From the NCBI GenBank assembly GCA_029558905.1, contig JAKQCX010000026.1, forward strand, positions 1 to 53,882: a stretch of DNA of 53,882 nt. Reading direction: 5' to 3'. Under the pieces are notes generated by a model. That model was not told the origin of the DNA and ran no database searches. It was given only the letters and a program-made list of their open reading frames with translations. The DNA is from Pseudomonadota bacterium (GTDB lineage Bacteria > Pseudomonadota > Gammaproteobacteria > Burkholderiales > Thiobacillaceae). Both the position numbers and the translations under genes were made by a program. Shown piece by piece: positions 28,548-37,232 of the stretch (its first letter is position 1; each line of letters starts with the position of its first letter).

Positions 28548-28606
28548 TTCCCGCGCAGGCGGGCATCCAGTGCCGTGGTCACGGCTGGAATCCACCTGCG
28601 CGGGAA
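28548..28606. repeat. Imperfect inverted repeat between dnaK and dnaJ
   Basis: TTCCCGCGCAGG at the left end pairs with CCTGCGCGGGAA at the right end, with smaller inner repeats (ATCCAG/CTGGAAT). The left arm is the same TTCCCGCGCAGGCGGG core that opens the element between csm3 and csm4 at 51989-52055, so these are two members of one dispersed palindromic family. In the dnaK-dnaJ message the folded RNA could stabilise or process the transcript. Confidence 0.65.
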
Positions 28607-28626
28607 GTCGGATTGGAGAAAAGTGC

Positions 28627-30543
28627 TTACTTGTCCTTCACTTCCTCGAACTCTGCGTCCACCACATCGTCGTCGGTCTGCTGGCTGGCCCCTGGACCGG
28701 CCTGCGCACCACCGGAGGCGGTCTGTTCCTGGGCATACATCTGCTCGGCAAGCTTGTGCGAGGCCTCCGCCAGTGCCTGGGTCTTGGCTTCGATATCGGC
28801 CTTGTCGCCGGACTTGATCGCAGCCTCGGCGGCCTCGATGGCAGCCTCGATCCTCTGCTTCTCGTCCGCACTGACCTTTTCGCCATAGTCCTTCAGGGAT
28901 TTGCGCACCGAATGCACCATGGCATCAGCCTGGTTGCGGGCCGTGGCCAGCTCGAAGGCCTTGTGGTCTTCGGCGGCGTTGGCCTCCGCATCGCGCACCA
29001 TCTTCTTGATTTCCTCCTCGGACAGGCCCGAGTTGGCCTTGATGGTGATCTTGGCCTCCTTGCCCGTACCCTTGTCCTTGGCGGACACGTGCAGGATACC
29101 GTTGGCGTCGATGTCGAAGGTGACCTCGATCTGCGGCATGCCTCGGGGTGCCGGTGGGATGTCCGTGAGGTTGAACTGACCCAGGCTCTTGTTACCGGCG
29201 GCCATTTCCCGCTCGCCCTGCAGCACATGGACGGTCACGGCGCTCTGGTTGTCGTCGGCGGTGGAGAACACCTGGGACTGGCGCGTGGGGATGGTGGTGT
29301 TCTTGGGAATCAGCTTGGTCATCACCCCGCCCAGGGTCTCGATCCCCAGTGACAGAGGGGTGACGTCCAGCAGCAGCACGTCCTTGACCTCGCCCTGGAG
29401 CACGCCGCCCTGAATGGCGGCACCGGCGGCCACGGCCTCATCCGGGTTCACGTCCTTGCGTGGCTCCCGACCGAAAAATTCCTTCACCTTCTCCTGCACC
29501 ATGGGCATGCGCGTCATGCCTCCCACCAGGATCACGTCGGAGATGTCGGAGGCCTTCACGCCCGCATCCTTGAGGGCGATCTTGCAGGGTTCGATGGTGC
29601 GGTTCACCAAATCCTCCACCAGGGCCTCGAACTTGGCGCGGGTGATCTTCTGCACCAGGTGCTTGGGACCGGTGGCATCCGCCGTGATGTAGGGCAGGTT
29701 GATCTCGGTCTGGGTGGAGGAGGACAGCTCGATCTTGGCCTTTTCCGCGGCCTCCTTCAGGCGCTGCAGGGCCAGCACGTCGGCCTTCAGGTCCACACCC
29801 TGATCCTTCCTGAACTCCTCGATGATGTAGTCGATGAGGCGCTGGTCGAAGTCCTCGCCTCCCAGGAAGGTGTCACCGTTGGTGGACAGCACCTCGAACT
29901 GATGCTCACCGTCGATCTCGGCGATTTCGATGATGGAGATGTCGAAGGTGCCGCCACCCAGGTCGAACACCGCGATCTTGCGGTCGCCTTCCTGCTTGTC
30001 CAGGCCGAAGGCCAGGGCCGCGGCGGTAGGTTCGTTGATGATGCGCTTGACCTCCAGACCGGCGATGCGTCCGGCGTCCTTGGTGGCCTGGCGCTGACTG
30101 TCGTTGAAGTAGGCAGGCACGGTGATGACCGCCTCGGTGACCTCCTCGCCCAGATAATCCTCGGCGGTCTTCTTCATCTTGCGCAGCACCTCTGCGGAGA
30201 CCTGGGGTGGCGCCTTCTTGTCGCCGCGCACCTCCACCCAGGCATCGCCATTTTCGGCCTGCAGGATCTTGTAGGGCATCAGATCGATGTCCTTCTGCAC
30301 TTCTTTCTCGGCAAAGCGGCGACCGATCAGGCGCTTGATGGCGTACAGGGTGTTCTTGGGGTTGGTGACGGCCTGACGCTTGGCCGGAGCGCCCACCAGG
30401 ATCTCACCGTCGTCCGTATAGGCAACGATGGACGGCGTGGTACGGCCGCCTTCGGAGTTCTCGATGACCTTGGCCTTGCCACCTTCCATGACTGTGACGC
30501 AGGAGTTGGTGGTACCCAGGTCGATGCCGATGATTTTGCCCAT
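28627..30543 (-). CDS. dnaK: Molecular chaperone DnaK (Hsp70)
   Basis: ATP-dependent Hsp70 chaperone. The 638-residue product is complete: [21 protein letters not shown] at the start, phosphate motif [13 protein letters not shown] near 195, the ATPase signature [11 protein letters not shown] near 340, the interdomain linker ([16 protein letters not shown]), the substrate-binding domain and an acidic C-terminal tail ending [13 protein letters not shown]. The gene lies between grpE and dnaJ and is served by the heat-shock promoter upstream of grpE. Confidence 0.99.
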   Translation of the reverse strand: MGKIIGIDLGTTNSCVTVMEGGKAKVIENSEGGRTTPSIVAYTDDGEILVGAPAKRQAVTNPKNTLYAIKRLIGRRFAEKEVQKDIDLMPYKILQAENGDAWVEVRGDKKAPPQVSAEVLRKMKKTAEDYLGEEVTEAVITVPAYFNDSQRQATKDAGRIAGLEVKRIINEPTAAALAFGLDKQEGDRKIAVFDLGGGTFDISIIEIAEIDGEHQFEVLSTNGDTFLGGEDFDQRLIDYIIEEFRKDQGVDLKADVLALQRLKEAAEKAKIELSSSTQTEINLPYITADATGPKHLVQKITRAKFEALVEDLVNRTIEPCKIALKDAGVKASDISDVILVGGMTRMPMVQEKVKEFFGREPRKDVNPDEAVAAGAAIQGGVLQGEVKDVLLLDVTPLSLGIETLGGVMTKLIPKNTTIPTRQSQVFSTADDNQSAVTVHVLQGEREMAAGNKSLGQFNLTDIPPAPRGMPQIEVTFDIDANGILHVSAKDKGTGKEAKITIKANSGLSEEEIKKMVRDAEANAAEDHKAFELATARNQADAMVHSVRKSLKDYGEKVSADEKQRIEAAIEAAEAAIKSGDKADIEAKTQALAEASHKLAEQMYAQEQTASGGAQAGPGASQQTDDDVVDAEFEEVKDK

Positions 30544-30645
30544 GTTCAGTCTTCCTCAGAAAAATTGGCTTGTTTGCGATATGGGATTGTCGGGTGGGGT
30601 TTCAAGCCCTCGGAGTCACGGTGAGTGTGCGTGCTTTTCCTGGTT

Positions 30646-31188
30646 CTACCTGGGTTTCACCACCATCACCAGGGCGGGCCTTATCACCCGCTCGTTCAGC
30701 AGATAGCCCTTCTGCAGCACCGTGGCCACGGTATTGGGCTCACCCTCGGCGTCCACCATGCTGATGGCCTGGTGATAGTTGGGATCGAACCTCTGTCCCA
30801 GGGGATCGATCTCCTGGATGGCATGTCTTTCGAACACCGACACCAGCTGCTTGAGGGTGATCTCCACCCCGCTCTTTACGCTTTCCAGACTGGCGCCGGC
30901 ATCCGTGGCCAGTGCAGCCTCCAGGCTGTCCTTCACCGCCAGCAGGTCGGTGGAAAAGCTTTCCACGGCGAACTTGCGCGCCTTCTCCGCCTCTTCCACG
31001 CCTCGGCGACGCACGTTCTCCGTTTCCGCCTTGGCACGCAGCCAGGCGTCGTGATGCTCCTCGGCCCTGAGCTCCGCCTGGCGCAGCATCTCCTCCAGGC
31101 CGGGGGTGGTGTCCACCGGGGGGATGCCACCCTCGGCGGAGGATTCCGAGATGGGGGGAAGGTCTTGTGCGGTAATCTCTTCTGTCAT
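30646..31188 (-). CDS. grpE: Nucleotide exchange factor GrpE
   Basis: Releases ADP from DnaK. The 180-residue protein has an acidic N-terminus, a long coiled coil (about 45-95, [29 protein letters not shown]), and the C-terminal beta wing with the GrpE signature ([42 protein letters not shown]). Start [10 protein letters not shown] at 31188; codons upstream are not conserved and lie over the promoter. It is the first gene of grpE-dnaK-dnaJ, 102 bases before dnaK. Confidence 0.97.
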   Translation of the reverse strand: MTEEITAQDLPPISESSAEGGIPPVDTTPGLEEMLRQAELRAEEHHDAWLRAKAETENVRRRGVEEAEKARKFAVESFSTDLLAVKDSLEAALATDAGASLESVKSGVEITLKQLVSVFERHAIQEIDPLGQRFDPNYHQAISMVDAEGEPNTVATVLQKGYLLNERVIRPALVMVVKPR

Positions 31189-31228
31189 GGTCCGGGTTGC
31201 TAGGGAAGGAAACATAGCCAGACGATGG

Positions 31229-31254
31229 ATGGGGATGGAAAACGCGATTTCAAG
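31229..31254 (-). promoter_or_regulatory. Sigma-32 (heat-shock) promoter of grpE-dnaK-dnaJ
   Basis: On the minus strand CTTGAAA (31254-31248) is followed by CCCCAT (31234-31229) with a 13-base spacer, matching the E. coli sigma-32 consensus (CTTGAAA, 11-16 bases, CCCCAT). The predicted start of transcription lies about 35 bases before the grpE ATG. The position fits exactly the operon expected to be under RpoH control. Confidence 0.85.
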
Positions 31255-31355
31255 GTTCCGGTCCGCCACGCGTCGCATCATTCCAGGGAGACAGACCGAA
31301 CAGCATCCTGCGGGGTCCGTGGAAGCGGCGCTCATTCGCCATGCCGACCCTTGGA

Positions 31356-31610
31356 TCACGTTTTCTGGGTGTACTCGAAATCAAGGATGCGATCCAGGCG
31401 TACCACGGCGGTCTTGCCGGTCTCGGTCTGGAAACTGAGCCACTCGGCCCCATCCCGGGTGGCCACGTCGGTGGGCAACACGACCTGCCCGCCTTCCCCA
31501 CCCGTCGTGTCCCGGAGCCGCAGGCGCAGCTTTTGCCGGCGCAGCACCGCGAATTCCAGGCGCTCATGATCCGCGCAGGAGATGGGGACATAATCTGGCG
31601 GGGTGCACAT
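31356..31610 (-). CDS. rof: Rho-binding antiterminator
   Basis: Small (84-residue) Rof/YaeO-type protein that binds the RNA-binding face of Rho and inhibits termination. The family pattern is visible: [28 protein letters not shown] (C-D--LE---L), then [19 protein letters not shown] and [10 protein letters not shown]. The start overlaps the sppA stop by one or more bases (ATG at 31610, sppA stop at 31610-31612), so the two genes are translationally coupled. The link with sppA is unusual but the coding potential is clear. It lies about 100 bases upstream of the grpE promoter region. Confidence 0.8.
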   Translation of the reverse strand: MCTPPDYVPISCADHERLEFAVLRRQKLRLRLRDTTGGEGGQVVLPTDVATRDGAEWLSFQTETGKTAVVRLDRILDFEYTQKT

Positions 31611-32563
31611 CAGTGCAGGCGGGTCTGACCTTCGCTCCAAGGGCGCAGGCGCTCGCCGATGGCCGTGCCGATGCGGCGGGCCAGGCGGTCGGTCAGGCTT
31701 TCCTGGGGGGTGTAATCGACGATGTCCTTGGCCTTGATCACCTCCCGTGCCACGTAATCCAGGCTGCCCAGGGCATCGGCCAGGCCCAGATCGATGCTGC
31801 GCGTGCCATTCCAGATCAGGCCGCTGAACATGTTCGGGGTTTCCTTCAGACGTTTGCCCCGGCCCTGACGCACGGCATGGATGAACTGCTGGTGGATTTC
31901 CTGCAGCATGGCCTTGGCGTGGTTGAGCTCGTCGGGGTCGATGGGGGCGAAGGGGTCCAGGAAACCCTTGTGCTCGCCGGCGGTTAGCAGGCGGCGTTCC
32001 ACCCCCAGCTTCTTCATGGCCTCTGGAAAGCCGAAGCCATCCATGAGCACACCGATGGAGCCAACCAGGGAGGCCTTGTCCACGTAGATCCTGTCCGCGG
32101 CCGCTGCCACGTAATAGCCTCCCGATGCGCACAGGTCATCCACCACCACATAAAAGGGGATCCTGGGGTATTGGGTCCGCATGCGGCGGATCTCGTCATA
32201 GACCTGCCCGGCCTGAACGGGGCTGCCCCCGGGACTGTTGATGCGCATCACCACGCCTCGGGTATGCCGGCTGCCGAAGGCACTGTTCAGGGCGGCGATG
32301 AGGGCATCGGCGGCCATGCCATTCTCGCCGCCGATCTCCCCCTGGAGCTCGATGAGGGCGGTATGGGGACCGGTGGCTACCAGATCATCACCCTTGAAGA
32401 CCAGCCACCACAGCAGGATCAGGAGGAGCAGGAGACCCAGGAAACGAAAAAAGATGTACCAGCGCCGGCTGCGCCGCTGCTCCGTGAGATGGGCCAGCAG
32501 CAGGCGTTCCAGGCTGCCACGCCCGTCAAGGGTTGCCCCGTTGTTGCCCGTTTCATCGCTCAT
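31610..32563 (-). CDS. sppA: Signal peptide peptidase SppA (S49 family)
   Basis: Membrane-anchored serine protease that degrades cleaved signal peptides. The 317-residue product is the short single-domain form, with one membrane segment (about 37-57, YIFFRFLGLLLLLILLWWLVF) and the catalytic Ser-Lys dyad S147 in DDLCASGGYY and K199 in LLTAGEHKGF, at the expected spacing. INSPGGSPVQAGQVYDEI is the family's oxyanion region. Start MSDETGNN at 32563 overlaps the Rieske protein stop (ATGA). Residues added by the longer frame are not conserved. Confidence 0.92.
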   Translation of the reverse strand: MSDETGNNGATLDGRGSLERLLLAHLTEQRRSRRWYIFFRFLGLLLLLILLWWLVFKGDDLVATGPHTALIELQGEIGGENGMAADALIAALNSAFGSRHTRGVVMRINSPGGSPVQAGQVYDEIRRMRTQYPRIPFYVVVDDLCASGGYYVAAAADRIYVDKASLVGSIGVLMDGFGFPEAMKKLGVERRLLTAGEHKGFLDPFAPIDPDELNHAKAMLQEIHQQFIHAVRQGRGKRLKETPNMFSGLIWNGTRSIDLGLADALGSLDYVAREVIKAKDIVDYTPQESLTDRLARRIGTAIGERLRPWSEGQTRLH

Positions 32564-32922
32564 GCGTCTTCCTCGCGGACTGTCCGCACATAGAGGTTGC
32601 CGTCGCGCTCCACGACCGGCAGGGGGATCAGCCCCACTCCATGGCACCGGCCACCCATGCATTGCCCGGTGGCAGGATCATACAGGGCGCCATGCGTGGC
32701 ACAGATCAAATAATCGCCGCCGTGAGCGAAGAACTCGCCGGGCTGGAAGTCCAACTCCACCGGGATATGCCCGCAGCGGTTCAGAAACGCGTGGACACGG
32801 CCCTGCCAGCGGATGGCGAAGGCGGGCTCCGGCCGGCCGTGATGGTGTACCTCGAAGCGCACGCCCGCGCCGGCCTCCACCAGGTCGGTGGCGGCGCAGA
32901 TCAGGCGTTCTGTCTCAGCCAC
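32560..32922 (-). CDS. Rieske [2Fe-2S] domain protein
   Basis: Soluble Rieske ferredoxin-like protein of about 120 residues. The cluster ligands are C50 and H52 (NRCGHIPVEL) and C74 and H77 (LICATHGALY). The C-terminal half has the usual beta sandwich (PLPVVERDGNLYVR). There is no signal peptide or fused oxygenase domain, so it probably carries electrons in the cytosol, for an unidentified partner. The GTG at 32922 begins at the conserved VAETERLICAATD. A GTG at 32949 would overlap the HAD gene more. It is coupled to sppA by a four-base overlap and to the phosphatase gene by a short overlap, forming a HAD-Rieske-sppA-rof operon. Confidence 0.85.
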   Translation of the reverse strand: MAETERLICAATDLVEAGAGVRFEVHHHGRPEPAFAIRWQGRVHAFLNRCGHIPVELDFQPGEFFAHGGDYLICATHGALYDPATGQCMGGRCHGVGLIPLPVVERDGNLYVRTVREEDA

Positions 32923-33557
32923 GTGGCCAGATCGGCGAAACTGGGGCACACGGCCAGAGGAGCCAGCTCGGCCAGGCTCTCCACCGGATGCGCGCCATAG
33001 CCCGCCGCCAGCGAGGCGATACCCGCATTGCGGGCCATGTGCAGGTCATGCGTGGTGTCACCGATCATGAGGGCCCGCTCCGGCGTGAACATGAGCTCGT
33101 CCAGCAATTCCTCGATCATGGCCGGGTGGGGCTTGGAATGGGTTTCGTCGGCGGTACGTGAGGCGTGGAAATAGCCCGCCAGGCCGGTATGCGCAAAGGC
33201 CCGCTCCAGGCCACGCCGGGCCTTGCCCGTGGCCACCGCCAGAGTGTGGCCCCGGTCATGCAGCTCGCGCAGCAGTTCCCGCGCGCCGCGGAACAGGGGA
33301 ATGGCCGCATCCTGCGCGAGATAGTGGTGGCGATAGCGCTCCACCAGGTCGTAAGACTCGCTTTCCGACAGCCCCGGAAACAGGGCATCCAGGGCCTGGC
33401 GCAGGCCCAGGCCGATGATGTGGCTGGCCGCCTCCCGGGAAGGTTCGGGCAGGCCCATGTCCCGGCTGGCTGCCTGGATGCAGGCGACGATCACCCCGGC
33501 GGAGTCCATGAGGGTGCCGTCCCAGTCGAAGATCAGCAGATCAAAACGCTTGGCCAT
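32901..33557 (-). CDS. HAD-family phosphatase (phosphoglycolate phosphatase-like)
   Basis: Haloacid dehalogenase hydrolase of 218 residues. Motif I is FDWDGTLMDS (nucleophile D11, acid D13), motif II VATGK near 107, motif III/IV KPHP and MIGDTTHDLHMARNAG near 155-175, and a helical C1 cap. It most resembles phosphoglycolate or pyrophosphatase-like HADs (Gph/PpaX); the substrate is not certain. The ATG at 33557 is chosen; the longer frame upstream reads through the tRNA-Val. The stop overlaps the Rieske gene. Confidence 0.88.
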   Translation of the reverse strand: MAKRFDLLIFDWDGTLMDSAGVIVACIQAASRDMGLPEPSREAASHIIGLGLRQALDALFPGLSESESYDLVERYRHHYLAQDAAIPLFRGARELLRELHDRGHTLAVATGKARRGLERAFAHTGLAGYFHASRTADETHSKPHPAMIEELLDELMFTPERALMIGDTTHDLHMARNAGIASLAAGYGAHPVESLAELAPLAVCPSFADLATWLRQNA

Positions 33558-33581
33558 GGGTGATCCACACGGGCGGAACGC

Positions 33582-33609
33582 AGAAAGCCGGCCCGGGAGC
33601 CGGCTTTCT
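33582..33609. terminator. Hairpin terminator downstream of tRNA-Val
   Basis: A perfect eleven-base stem AGAAAGCCGGC/GCCGGCTTTCT (33582-33592 and 33599-33609) lies 8 bases past the tRNA CCA end on the minus strand. On either strand the stem ends in a short T/A run, so it can act in both directions. It would end the tRNA transcript and separate it from the HAD gene. Confidence 0.75.
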
Positions 33610-33616
33610 GGAGGTC

Positions 33617-33691
33617 TGGTGGGCAGTACTGGGATCGAACCAGTGGCCCCCGCCGTGTGAAGGCGGTGCTCTACCGCTGAGCTAACTGCCC
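33617..33691 (-). tRNA. tRNA-Val (anticodon CAC)
   Basis: 75-base cloverleaf on the minus strand. Acceptor GGGCAGT pairs with ACTGCCC, followed by discriminator A and encoded CCA. D-arm GCTC/GAGC, anticodon stem CCGCC/GGCGG with loop TTCACAC giving anticodon CAC, which reads GTG. T-arm ACTGG/CCAGT with the TTCGATC loop. No introns or mismatches. A terminator hairpin follows. Confidence 0.97.
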
Positions 33692-33814
33692 GACGATTTG
33701 GAAAGCCGGTTATTCTAGTGGCCCGCATGTCTCGGGTCAAAAGCTTTTTCATGACGGCGGGGCGGGCGTCCATCCAGTAGAATGCCGGCCCTGTATTCCG
33801 CTTTGCCGTCTGTC

Positions 33815-35227
33815 ATGGTCCGTACCCGCTTCGCCCCTTCGCCCACCGGTTATCTGCACATCGGCGGCGCCCGTACCGCACTGTTTTCCCGAGCCTTTGC
33901 CCGCAAGATGGGCGGCACCTTCGTGCTGCGCATCGAAGATACGGACCGGGAACGCTCTACCCAGGAGTCGGTACAGGCCATCCTGGATGGCATGCACTGG
34001 CTGGGGTTGGACTGGGATGAGGGTCCCTTCTATCAGATGGAGCGCATGGAGCGGTACCGGGCCGTGGTGGCCCAGTTGCTGGAGACGGGGCACGCCTATT
34101 ACTGCTATGCCAGCAAGGCCGAGCTGGATGAAATGCGCGAGACCCAGAAGGCAAAGGGTGGGAAGCCCCGCTACGATGGCCGCTGGCGTCCCGAGCCGGG
34201 CAAGACCCTGCCATCGCCCCCCGCCGGGGTCACGCCCGTCATCCGCTTCAAGACCCCCCAGGAAGGAGAGGTCACCTTTCACGACATGATCAAGGGCCCC
34301 ATCACCATGGCCAACACCGAGCTGGACGACCTGGTGATCGTGCGCGGCGATGGCGTGCCCACCTACAACTTCGGTGTGGTCGTGGACGACTGGGACATGG
34401 GCATCACCCACGTCATTCGCGGCGACGACCATGTCAACAACACACCCCGCCAGATCAACATCTTAAAGGCCCTGGGGGCCCCCATCCCCACCTATGCGCA
34501 TGTGCCCATGATCCTGGGCCAGGACGGGGAGCGCCTGTCCAAACGGCATGGCGCGGTCTCCGTGTTGCAATATCGGGACGAGGGCTATCTGCCCGAAGCC
34601 CTGCTCAACTATCTGGCGCGCCTGGGCTGGAGCCATGGCGACGACGAAAAATTCAGCGCGGCCCAGTTCGTGGACTGGTTCGATGTGCGCCAGGTCAACC
34701 TTGCCGCCGCGCGTTTCGACGACGCCAAGCTCAACTGGCTCAACCATCAATACATGAAGGATGCGGAGGATGCGCGCCTGGCCAGGCTGGTACGTCCCCA
34801 CCTCAAGGCCCAGGGCATCGAGCCCAATGCCGGTCCCGACCTGGTGGCGCTCATCGCCCTGGTGAAGGAGCGAGCCAGCACCCTGGTGGAGCTGGCCGAC
34901 GGCCTGCACATCTATTACCGCCACATCCCGCCCGCGATGGAGGACATCAAGGCCAAACTCTCTCCCGCGGCCGTGCCCGCCCTCGAACAGCTGCGCCAGG
35001 ACCTGGAGCGGGTGAGCTGGGACGCCGCGAGCCTGGGACAACTGCTGCGGGACACCACCGCGGCCTTTGGCCTGAAGATGGGCCAGATCGGCATGCCCCT
35101 GCGTCTGCTGCTGTTCGGCACACCCCAGACCCCGGCCATCGACCAGGTCCTGGCCCTCCTGGGCCGCGACGAGGTCCGGCGCCGATTCGATCTGACCTGG
35201 CCCCAGACCCAGGCTGCGCTGAACTGA
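33815..35227 (+). CDS. gltX: Glutamyl-tRNA synthetase
   Basis: Class I synthetase (470 residues) charging tRNA-Glu. HIGH-type motif HIGGARTALF near 15, the KMSKS equivalent RLSKRHGAVS near 238, and the long helical C-terminal anticodon-binding domain. The start at 33815 (MVRTRFAPSPTGYLHIGG) is the conserved one; the frame extends 11 codons upstream without similarity. A TAGAAT that could be a -10 box lies about 35 bases before it. The next gene follows at 82 bases. Confidence 0.97.
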   Translation: MVRTRFAPSPTGYLHIGGARTALFSRAFARKMGGTFVLRIEDTDRERSTQESVQAILDGMHWLGLDWDEGPFYQMERMERYRAVVAQLLETGHAYYCYASKAELDEMRETQKAKGGKPRYDGRWRPEPGKTLPSPPAGVTPVIRFKTPQEGEVTFHDMIKGPITMANTELDDLVIVRGDGVPTYNFGVVVDDWDMGITHVIRGDDHVNNTPRQINILKALGAPIPTYAHVPMILGQDGERLSKRHGAVSVLQYRDEGYLPEALLNYLARLGWSHGDDEKFSAAQFVDWFDVRQVNLAAARFDDAKLNWLNHQYMKDAEDARLARLVRPHLKAQGIEPNAGPDLVALIALVKERASTLVELADGLHIYYRHIPPAMEDIKAKLSPAAVPALEQLRQDLERVSWDAASLGQLLRDTTAAFGLKMGQIGMPLRLLLFGTPQTPAIDQVLALLGRDEVRRRFDLTWPQTQAALN

Positions 35228-35309
35228 TTTCCGACCCCCGCGCCGTGGCGGCATCCACGGCATGTCACGCCCGGCACACCCCATGAAAAAGCATACGCCC
35301 GCCAGATCC

Positions 35310-35918
35310 ATGCAATTGATCGGTTCCCTGACGAGTCCCTTCGTACGCAAAGTGCGCATCGTCGCGGCCGAAAAGTACATCGATTACGAACTGGTGGTGG
35401 ACGTGCCCTGGAGCGAGGATACCCAGGTGCCCGACTTCAATCCGCTGGGCAAGGTACCGGTCTGGGTGATGGAGGACGGCAAGACCCTGTTCGACTCGCG
35501 TGTCATCGTGGAATACCTGGACAGCATCAGTCCCGCGGGCCATGTCATGCCCAAGGAGCCCCGACCGCGCATCCTGGTGAAGCGCTGGGAGGCCCTGGCG
35601 GACGGCATCTGCGATGCCGCTGCCCTGATATTCATGGAAAAGAAACGTCCCGCCGGCCAGCAAAGTCCGGACTGGATCCGTCGCCAGCTGGGCAAGCTGC
35701 ATGCGGGCCTGAGGGTCATGAGCGAAGACCTGGGTCAGCTGAACTGGTGCACCGGCGAGGTCTTCACCCTGGCGGACATCGCCGTAGGCTGCACCCTGGG
35801 CTACCTGGAGTTCCGCTTCCCGGAGCTGGACTGGCGCCGGGCCCATCCCAACCTGTCCGAGCTGTTCGACCGACTCATGCAGCGTCCCACCTTCAAGGAC
35901 ACCGTACCGGTGGGCTGA
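35310..35918 (+). CDS. Glutathione S-transferase family protein
   Basis: 202-residue GST fold. N-terminal thioredoxin-like domain (LIGSLTSPFVRKVRIVAAEKYIDYELV, with SP at the position of the catalytic or structural Ser and cis-Pro PVWVMEDG, and ESR-type DSRVIVEYL) and a C-terminal all-helical domain (GEVFTLADIAVGCTLGYLEFRFP). It is close to the SspA/YibF-like bacterial GSTs. The exact substrate is unknown. The start at 35310 (MQLIGSLTS) is chosen because residues before it, including MKKHTPARS, are not typical. It lies 82 bases after gltX and before prfB. Confidence 0.87.
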   Translation: MQLIGSLTSPFVRKVRIVAAEKYIDYELVVDVPWSEDTQVPDFNPLGKVPVWVMEDGKTLFDSRVIVEYLDSISPAGHVMPKEPRPRILVKRWEALADGICDAAALIFMEKKRPAGQQSPDWIRRQLGKLHAGLRVMSEDLGQLNWCTGEVFTLADIAVGCTLGYLEFRFPELDWRRAHPNLSELFDRLMQRPTFKDTVPVG

Positions 35919-35987
35919 ACCGCGTGACAGGCTTCATGTCGGGCGGGCGGCCCCTTTGCCGTTCCCAGCCAGGCCTCACGGCACGCT

Positions 35988-35993
35988 TATAAT
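35988..35993 (+). promoter_or_regulatory. Candidate -10 box of prfB
   Basis: A perfect TATAAT lies 28 bases before the prfB ATG. No good -35 hexamer is at the ideal spacing, so the promoter is tentative. Confidence 0.35.
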
Positions 35994-36021
35994 GTTTGGC
36001 CTTACGTCGCGCATCGTCATC

Positions 36022-37126
36022 ATGGAAGCCGAACGCCTCAATCAGATCAGTGCCCACCTCCAGGACCTGGCCCGGCGCACCCAGGAACTCAGGGGGTATC
36101 TTTGACTACCCCGGCAAGCGTGACCGCCTGACGGAAGTCATCGGCCTGTCCGAGGACCCCAACCTGTGGAATGACGGCAGGCGGGCCCAGGAGATCGGCC
36201 GGGAGCGCCATTCCCTGGAAGATGTGGTGCTCAAGTGGGAACGCCTGGACGAAGAGCTGCGCAATACCCGGGAGCTGTTCGAACTGGCCCGGGAGGAAGG
36301 CGACGAAGACACCCTGGAGGCCATCGCCACCGACCTGCGGGGTATCGAAAGACTCGCCGCGGACATGGAATTCCGGCGCATGTTCAACAACCCCATGGAC
36401 CCACAGCCCTGCTTCATCGAGATCCAGGCAGGCGCCGGCGGTACCGAGGCGCAGGACTGGGCCGGCATGCTGTTGCGCATGTACCTGCGCTATTGCGAGC
36501 GCCAGGGTTTCAAGGCCGAGTTGCTGGAAGAGTCCGAAGGCGACGTGGCCGGCATCAAGAGTGCCACGGTACGCGTCGAGGGTGACCACGCCTATGGCTA
36601 CCTGCGCACGGAAACCGGTATTCACCGCCTGGTGCGCAAGTCGCCCTTCGACTCCAACGCCCGCCGCCATACCTCCTTCAGCAGCGTCTTCGTCTACCCG
36701 GAGGTGGACGACTCCATCGACATCGAGATCAACCCGGCGGACGTGCGCACCGACACCTACCGCGCCTCCGGCGCCGGCGGCCAGCACATCAACAAGACCG
36801 ACTCGGCGGTACGCCTGACCCACCTCCCCACGGGCATCGTGGTTCAGTGCCAGAACGACCGTTCCCAGCACCGCAACCGGGACGAGGCCTGGAAGATGCT
36901 GCGCGCCCGCCTGTACGAACTGGAACTGCGCAACCGCCAGGCGGAACAGCAAAAACTGGAAGACGCCAAATCCGACATCGGCTGGGGCCATCAGATCCGC
37001 TCCTACGTGCTGGACCAGTCCCGTATCAAGGACCTGCGCACCAACTACGAAGTGGGCAACACCCAGGCAGTGCTGGACGGCGACCTGGACGATTTCATCG
37101 AGGCGAGCCTGAAACAGGGGGTGTGA
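36022..37126 (+). CDS. prfB: Peptide chain release factor 2 (programmed +1 frameshift)
   Basis: Recognises UGA and UAA stop codons. Translation starts at 36022 ([18 protein letters not shown]) and meets an in-frame TGA at 36103-36105 after codon 27. The ribosome must shift +1 so that GAC at 36104 is read, giving [10 protein letters not shown] and then the long frame to 37126. The join is 36022-36102 plus 36104-37126, about 367 residues. The body carries the GGQ region ([19 protein letters not shown]) that contacts the peptidyl transferase centre. The short first frame has no other start and the second has no good start of its own, supporting the frameshift. It lies about 100 bases after the GST-like gene. 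Confidence 0.95.
36091..36106 (+). promoter_or_regulatory. RF2 programmed frameshift site
   Basis: The element AGGGGGTATCTTTGAC holds an internal Shine-Dalgarno-like AGGGGG, then CTT TGA C. It matches the classical bacterial RF2 autoregulation signal: low RF2 stalls at TGA, allowing a +1 slip on CTTT. The reading frame is restored at GAC (36104). Confidence 0.95.
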
Positions 37127-37232
37127 CGGCCTGCCGGCCTGGCGCGACCCTCGGTGCATGGTGCGCGTGCGGCCGCCCCCCGTCGGGTGGATGCTATAAA
37201 GGCGTAGCCAACTGCCCCGCCCGGAATCCCGC

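Noticed and set aside
33620..33773. Extended open frame in front of the HAD phosphatase, reading through the tRNA-Val
   Set aside because: The peptide (SSAVEHRLHTAG...) is the well-known spurious translation of a tRNA gene. The real start is 33557.
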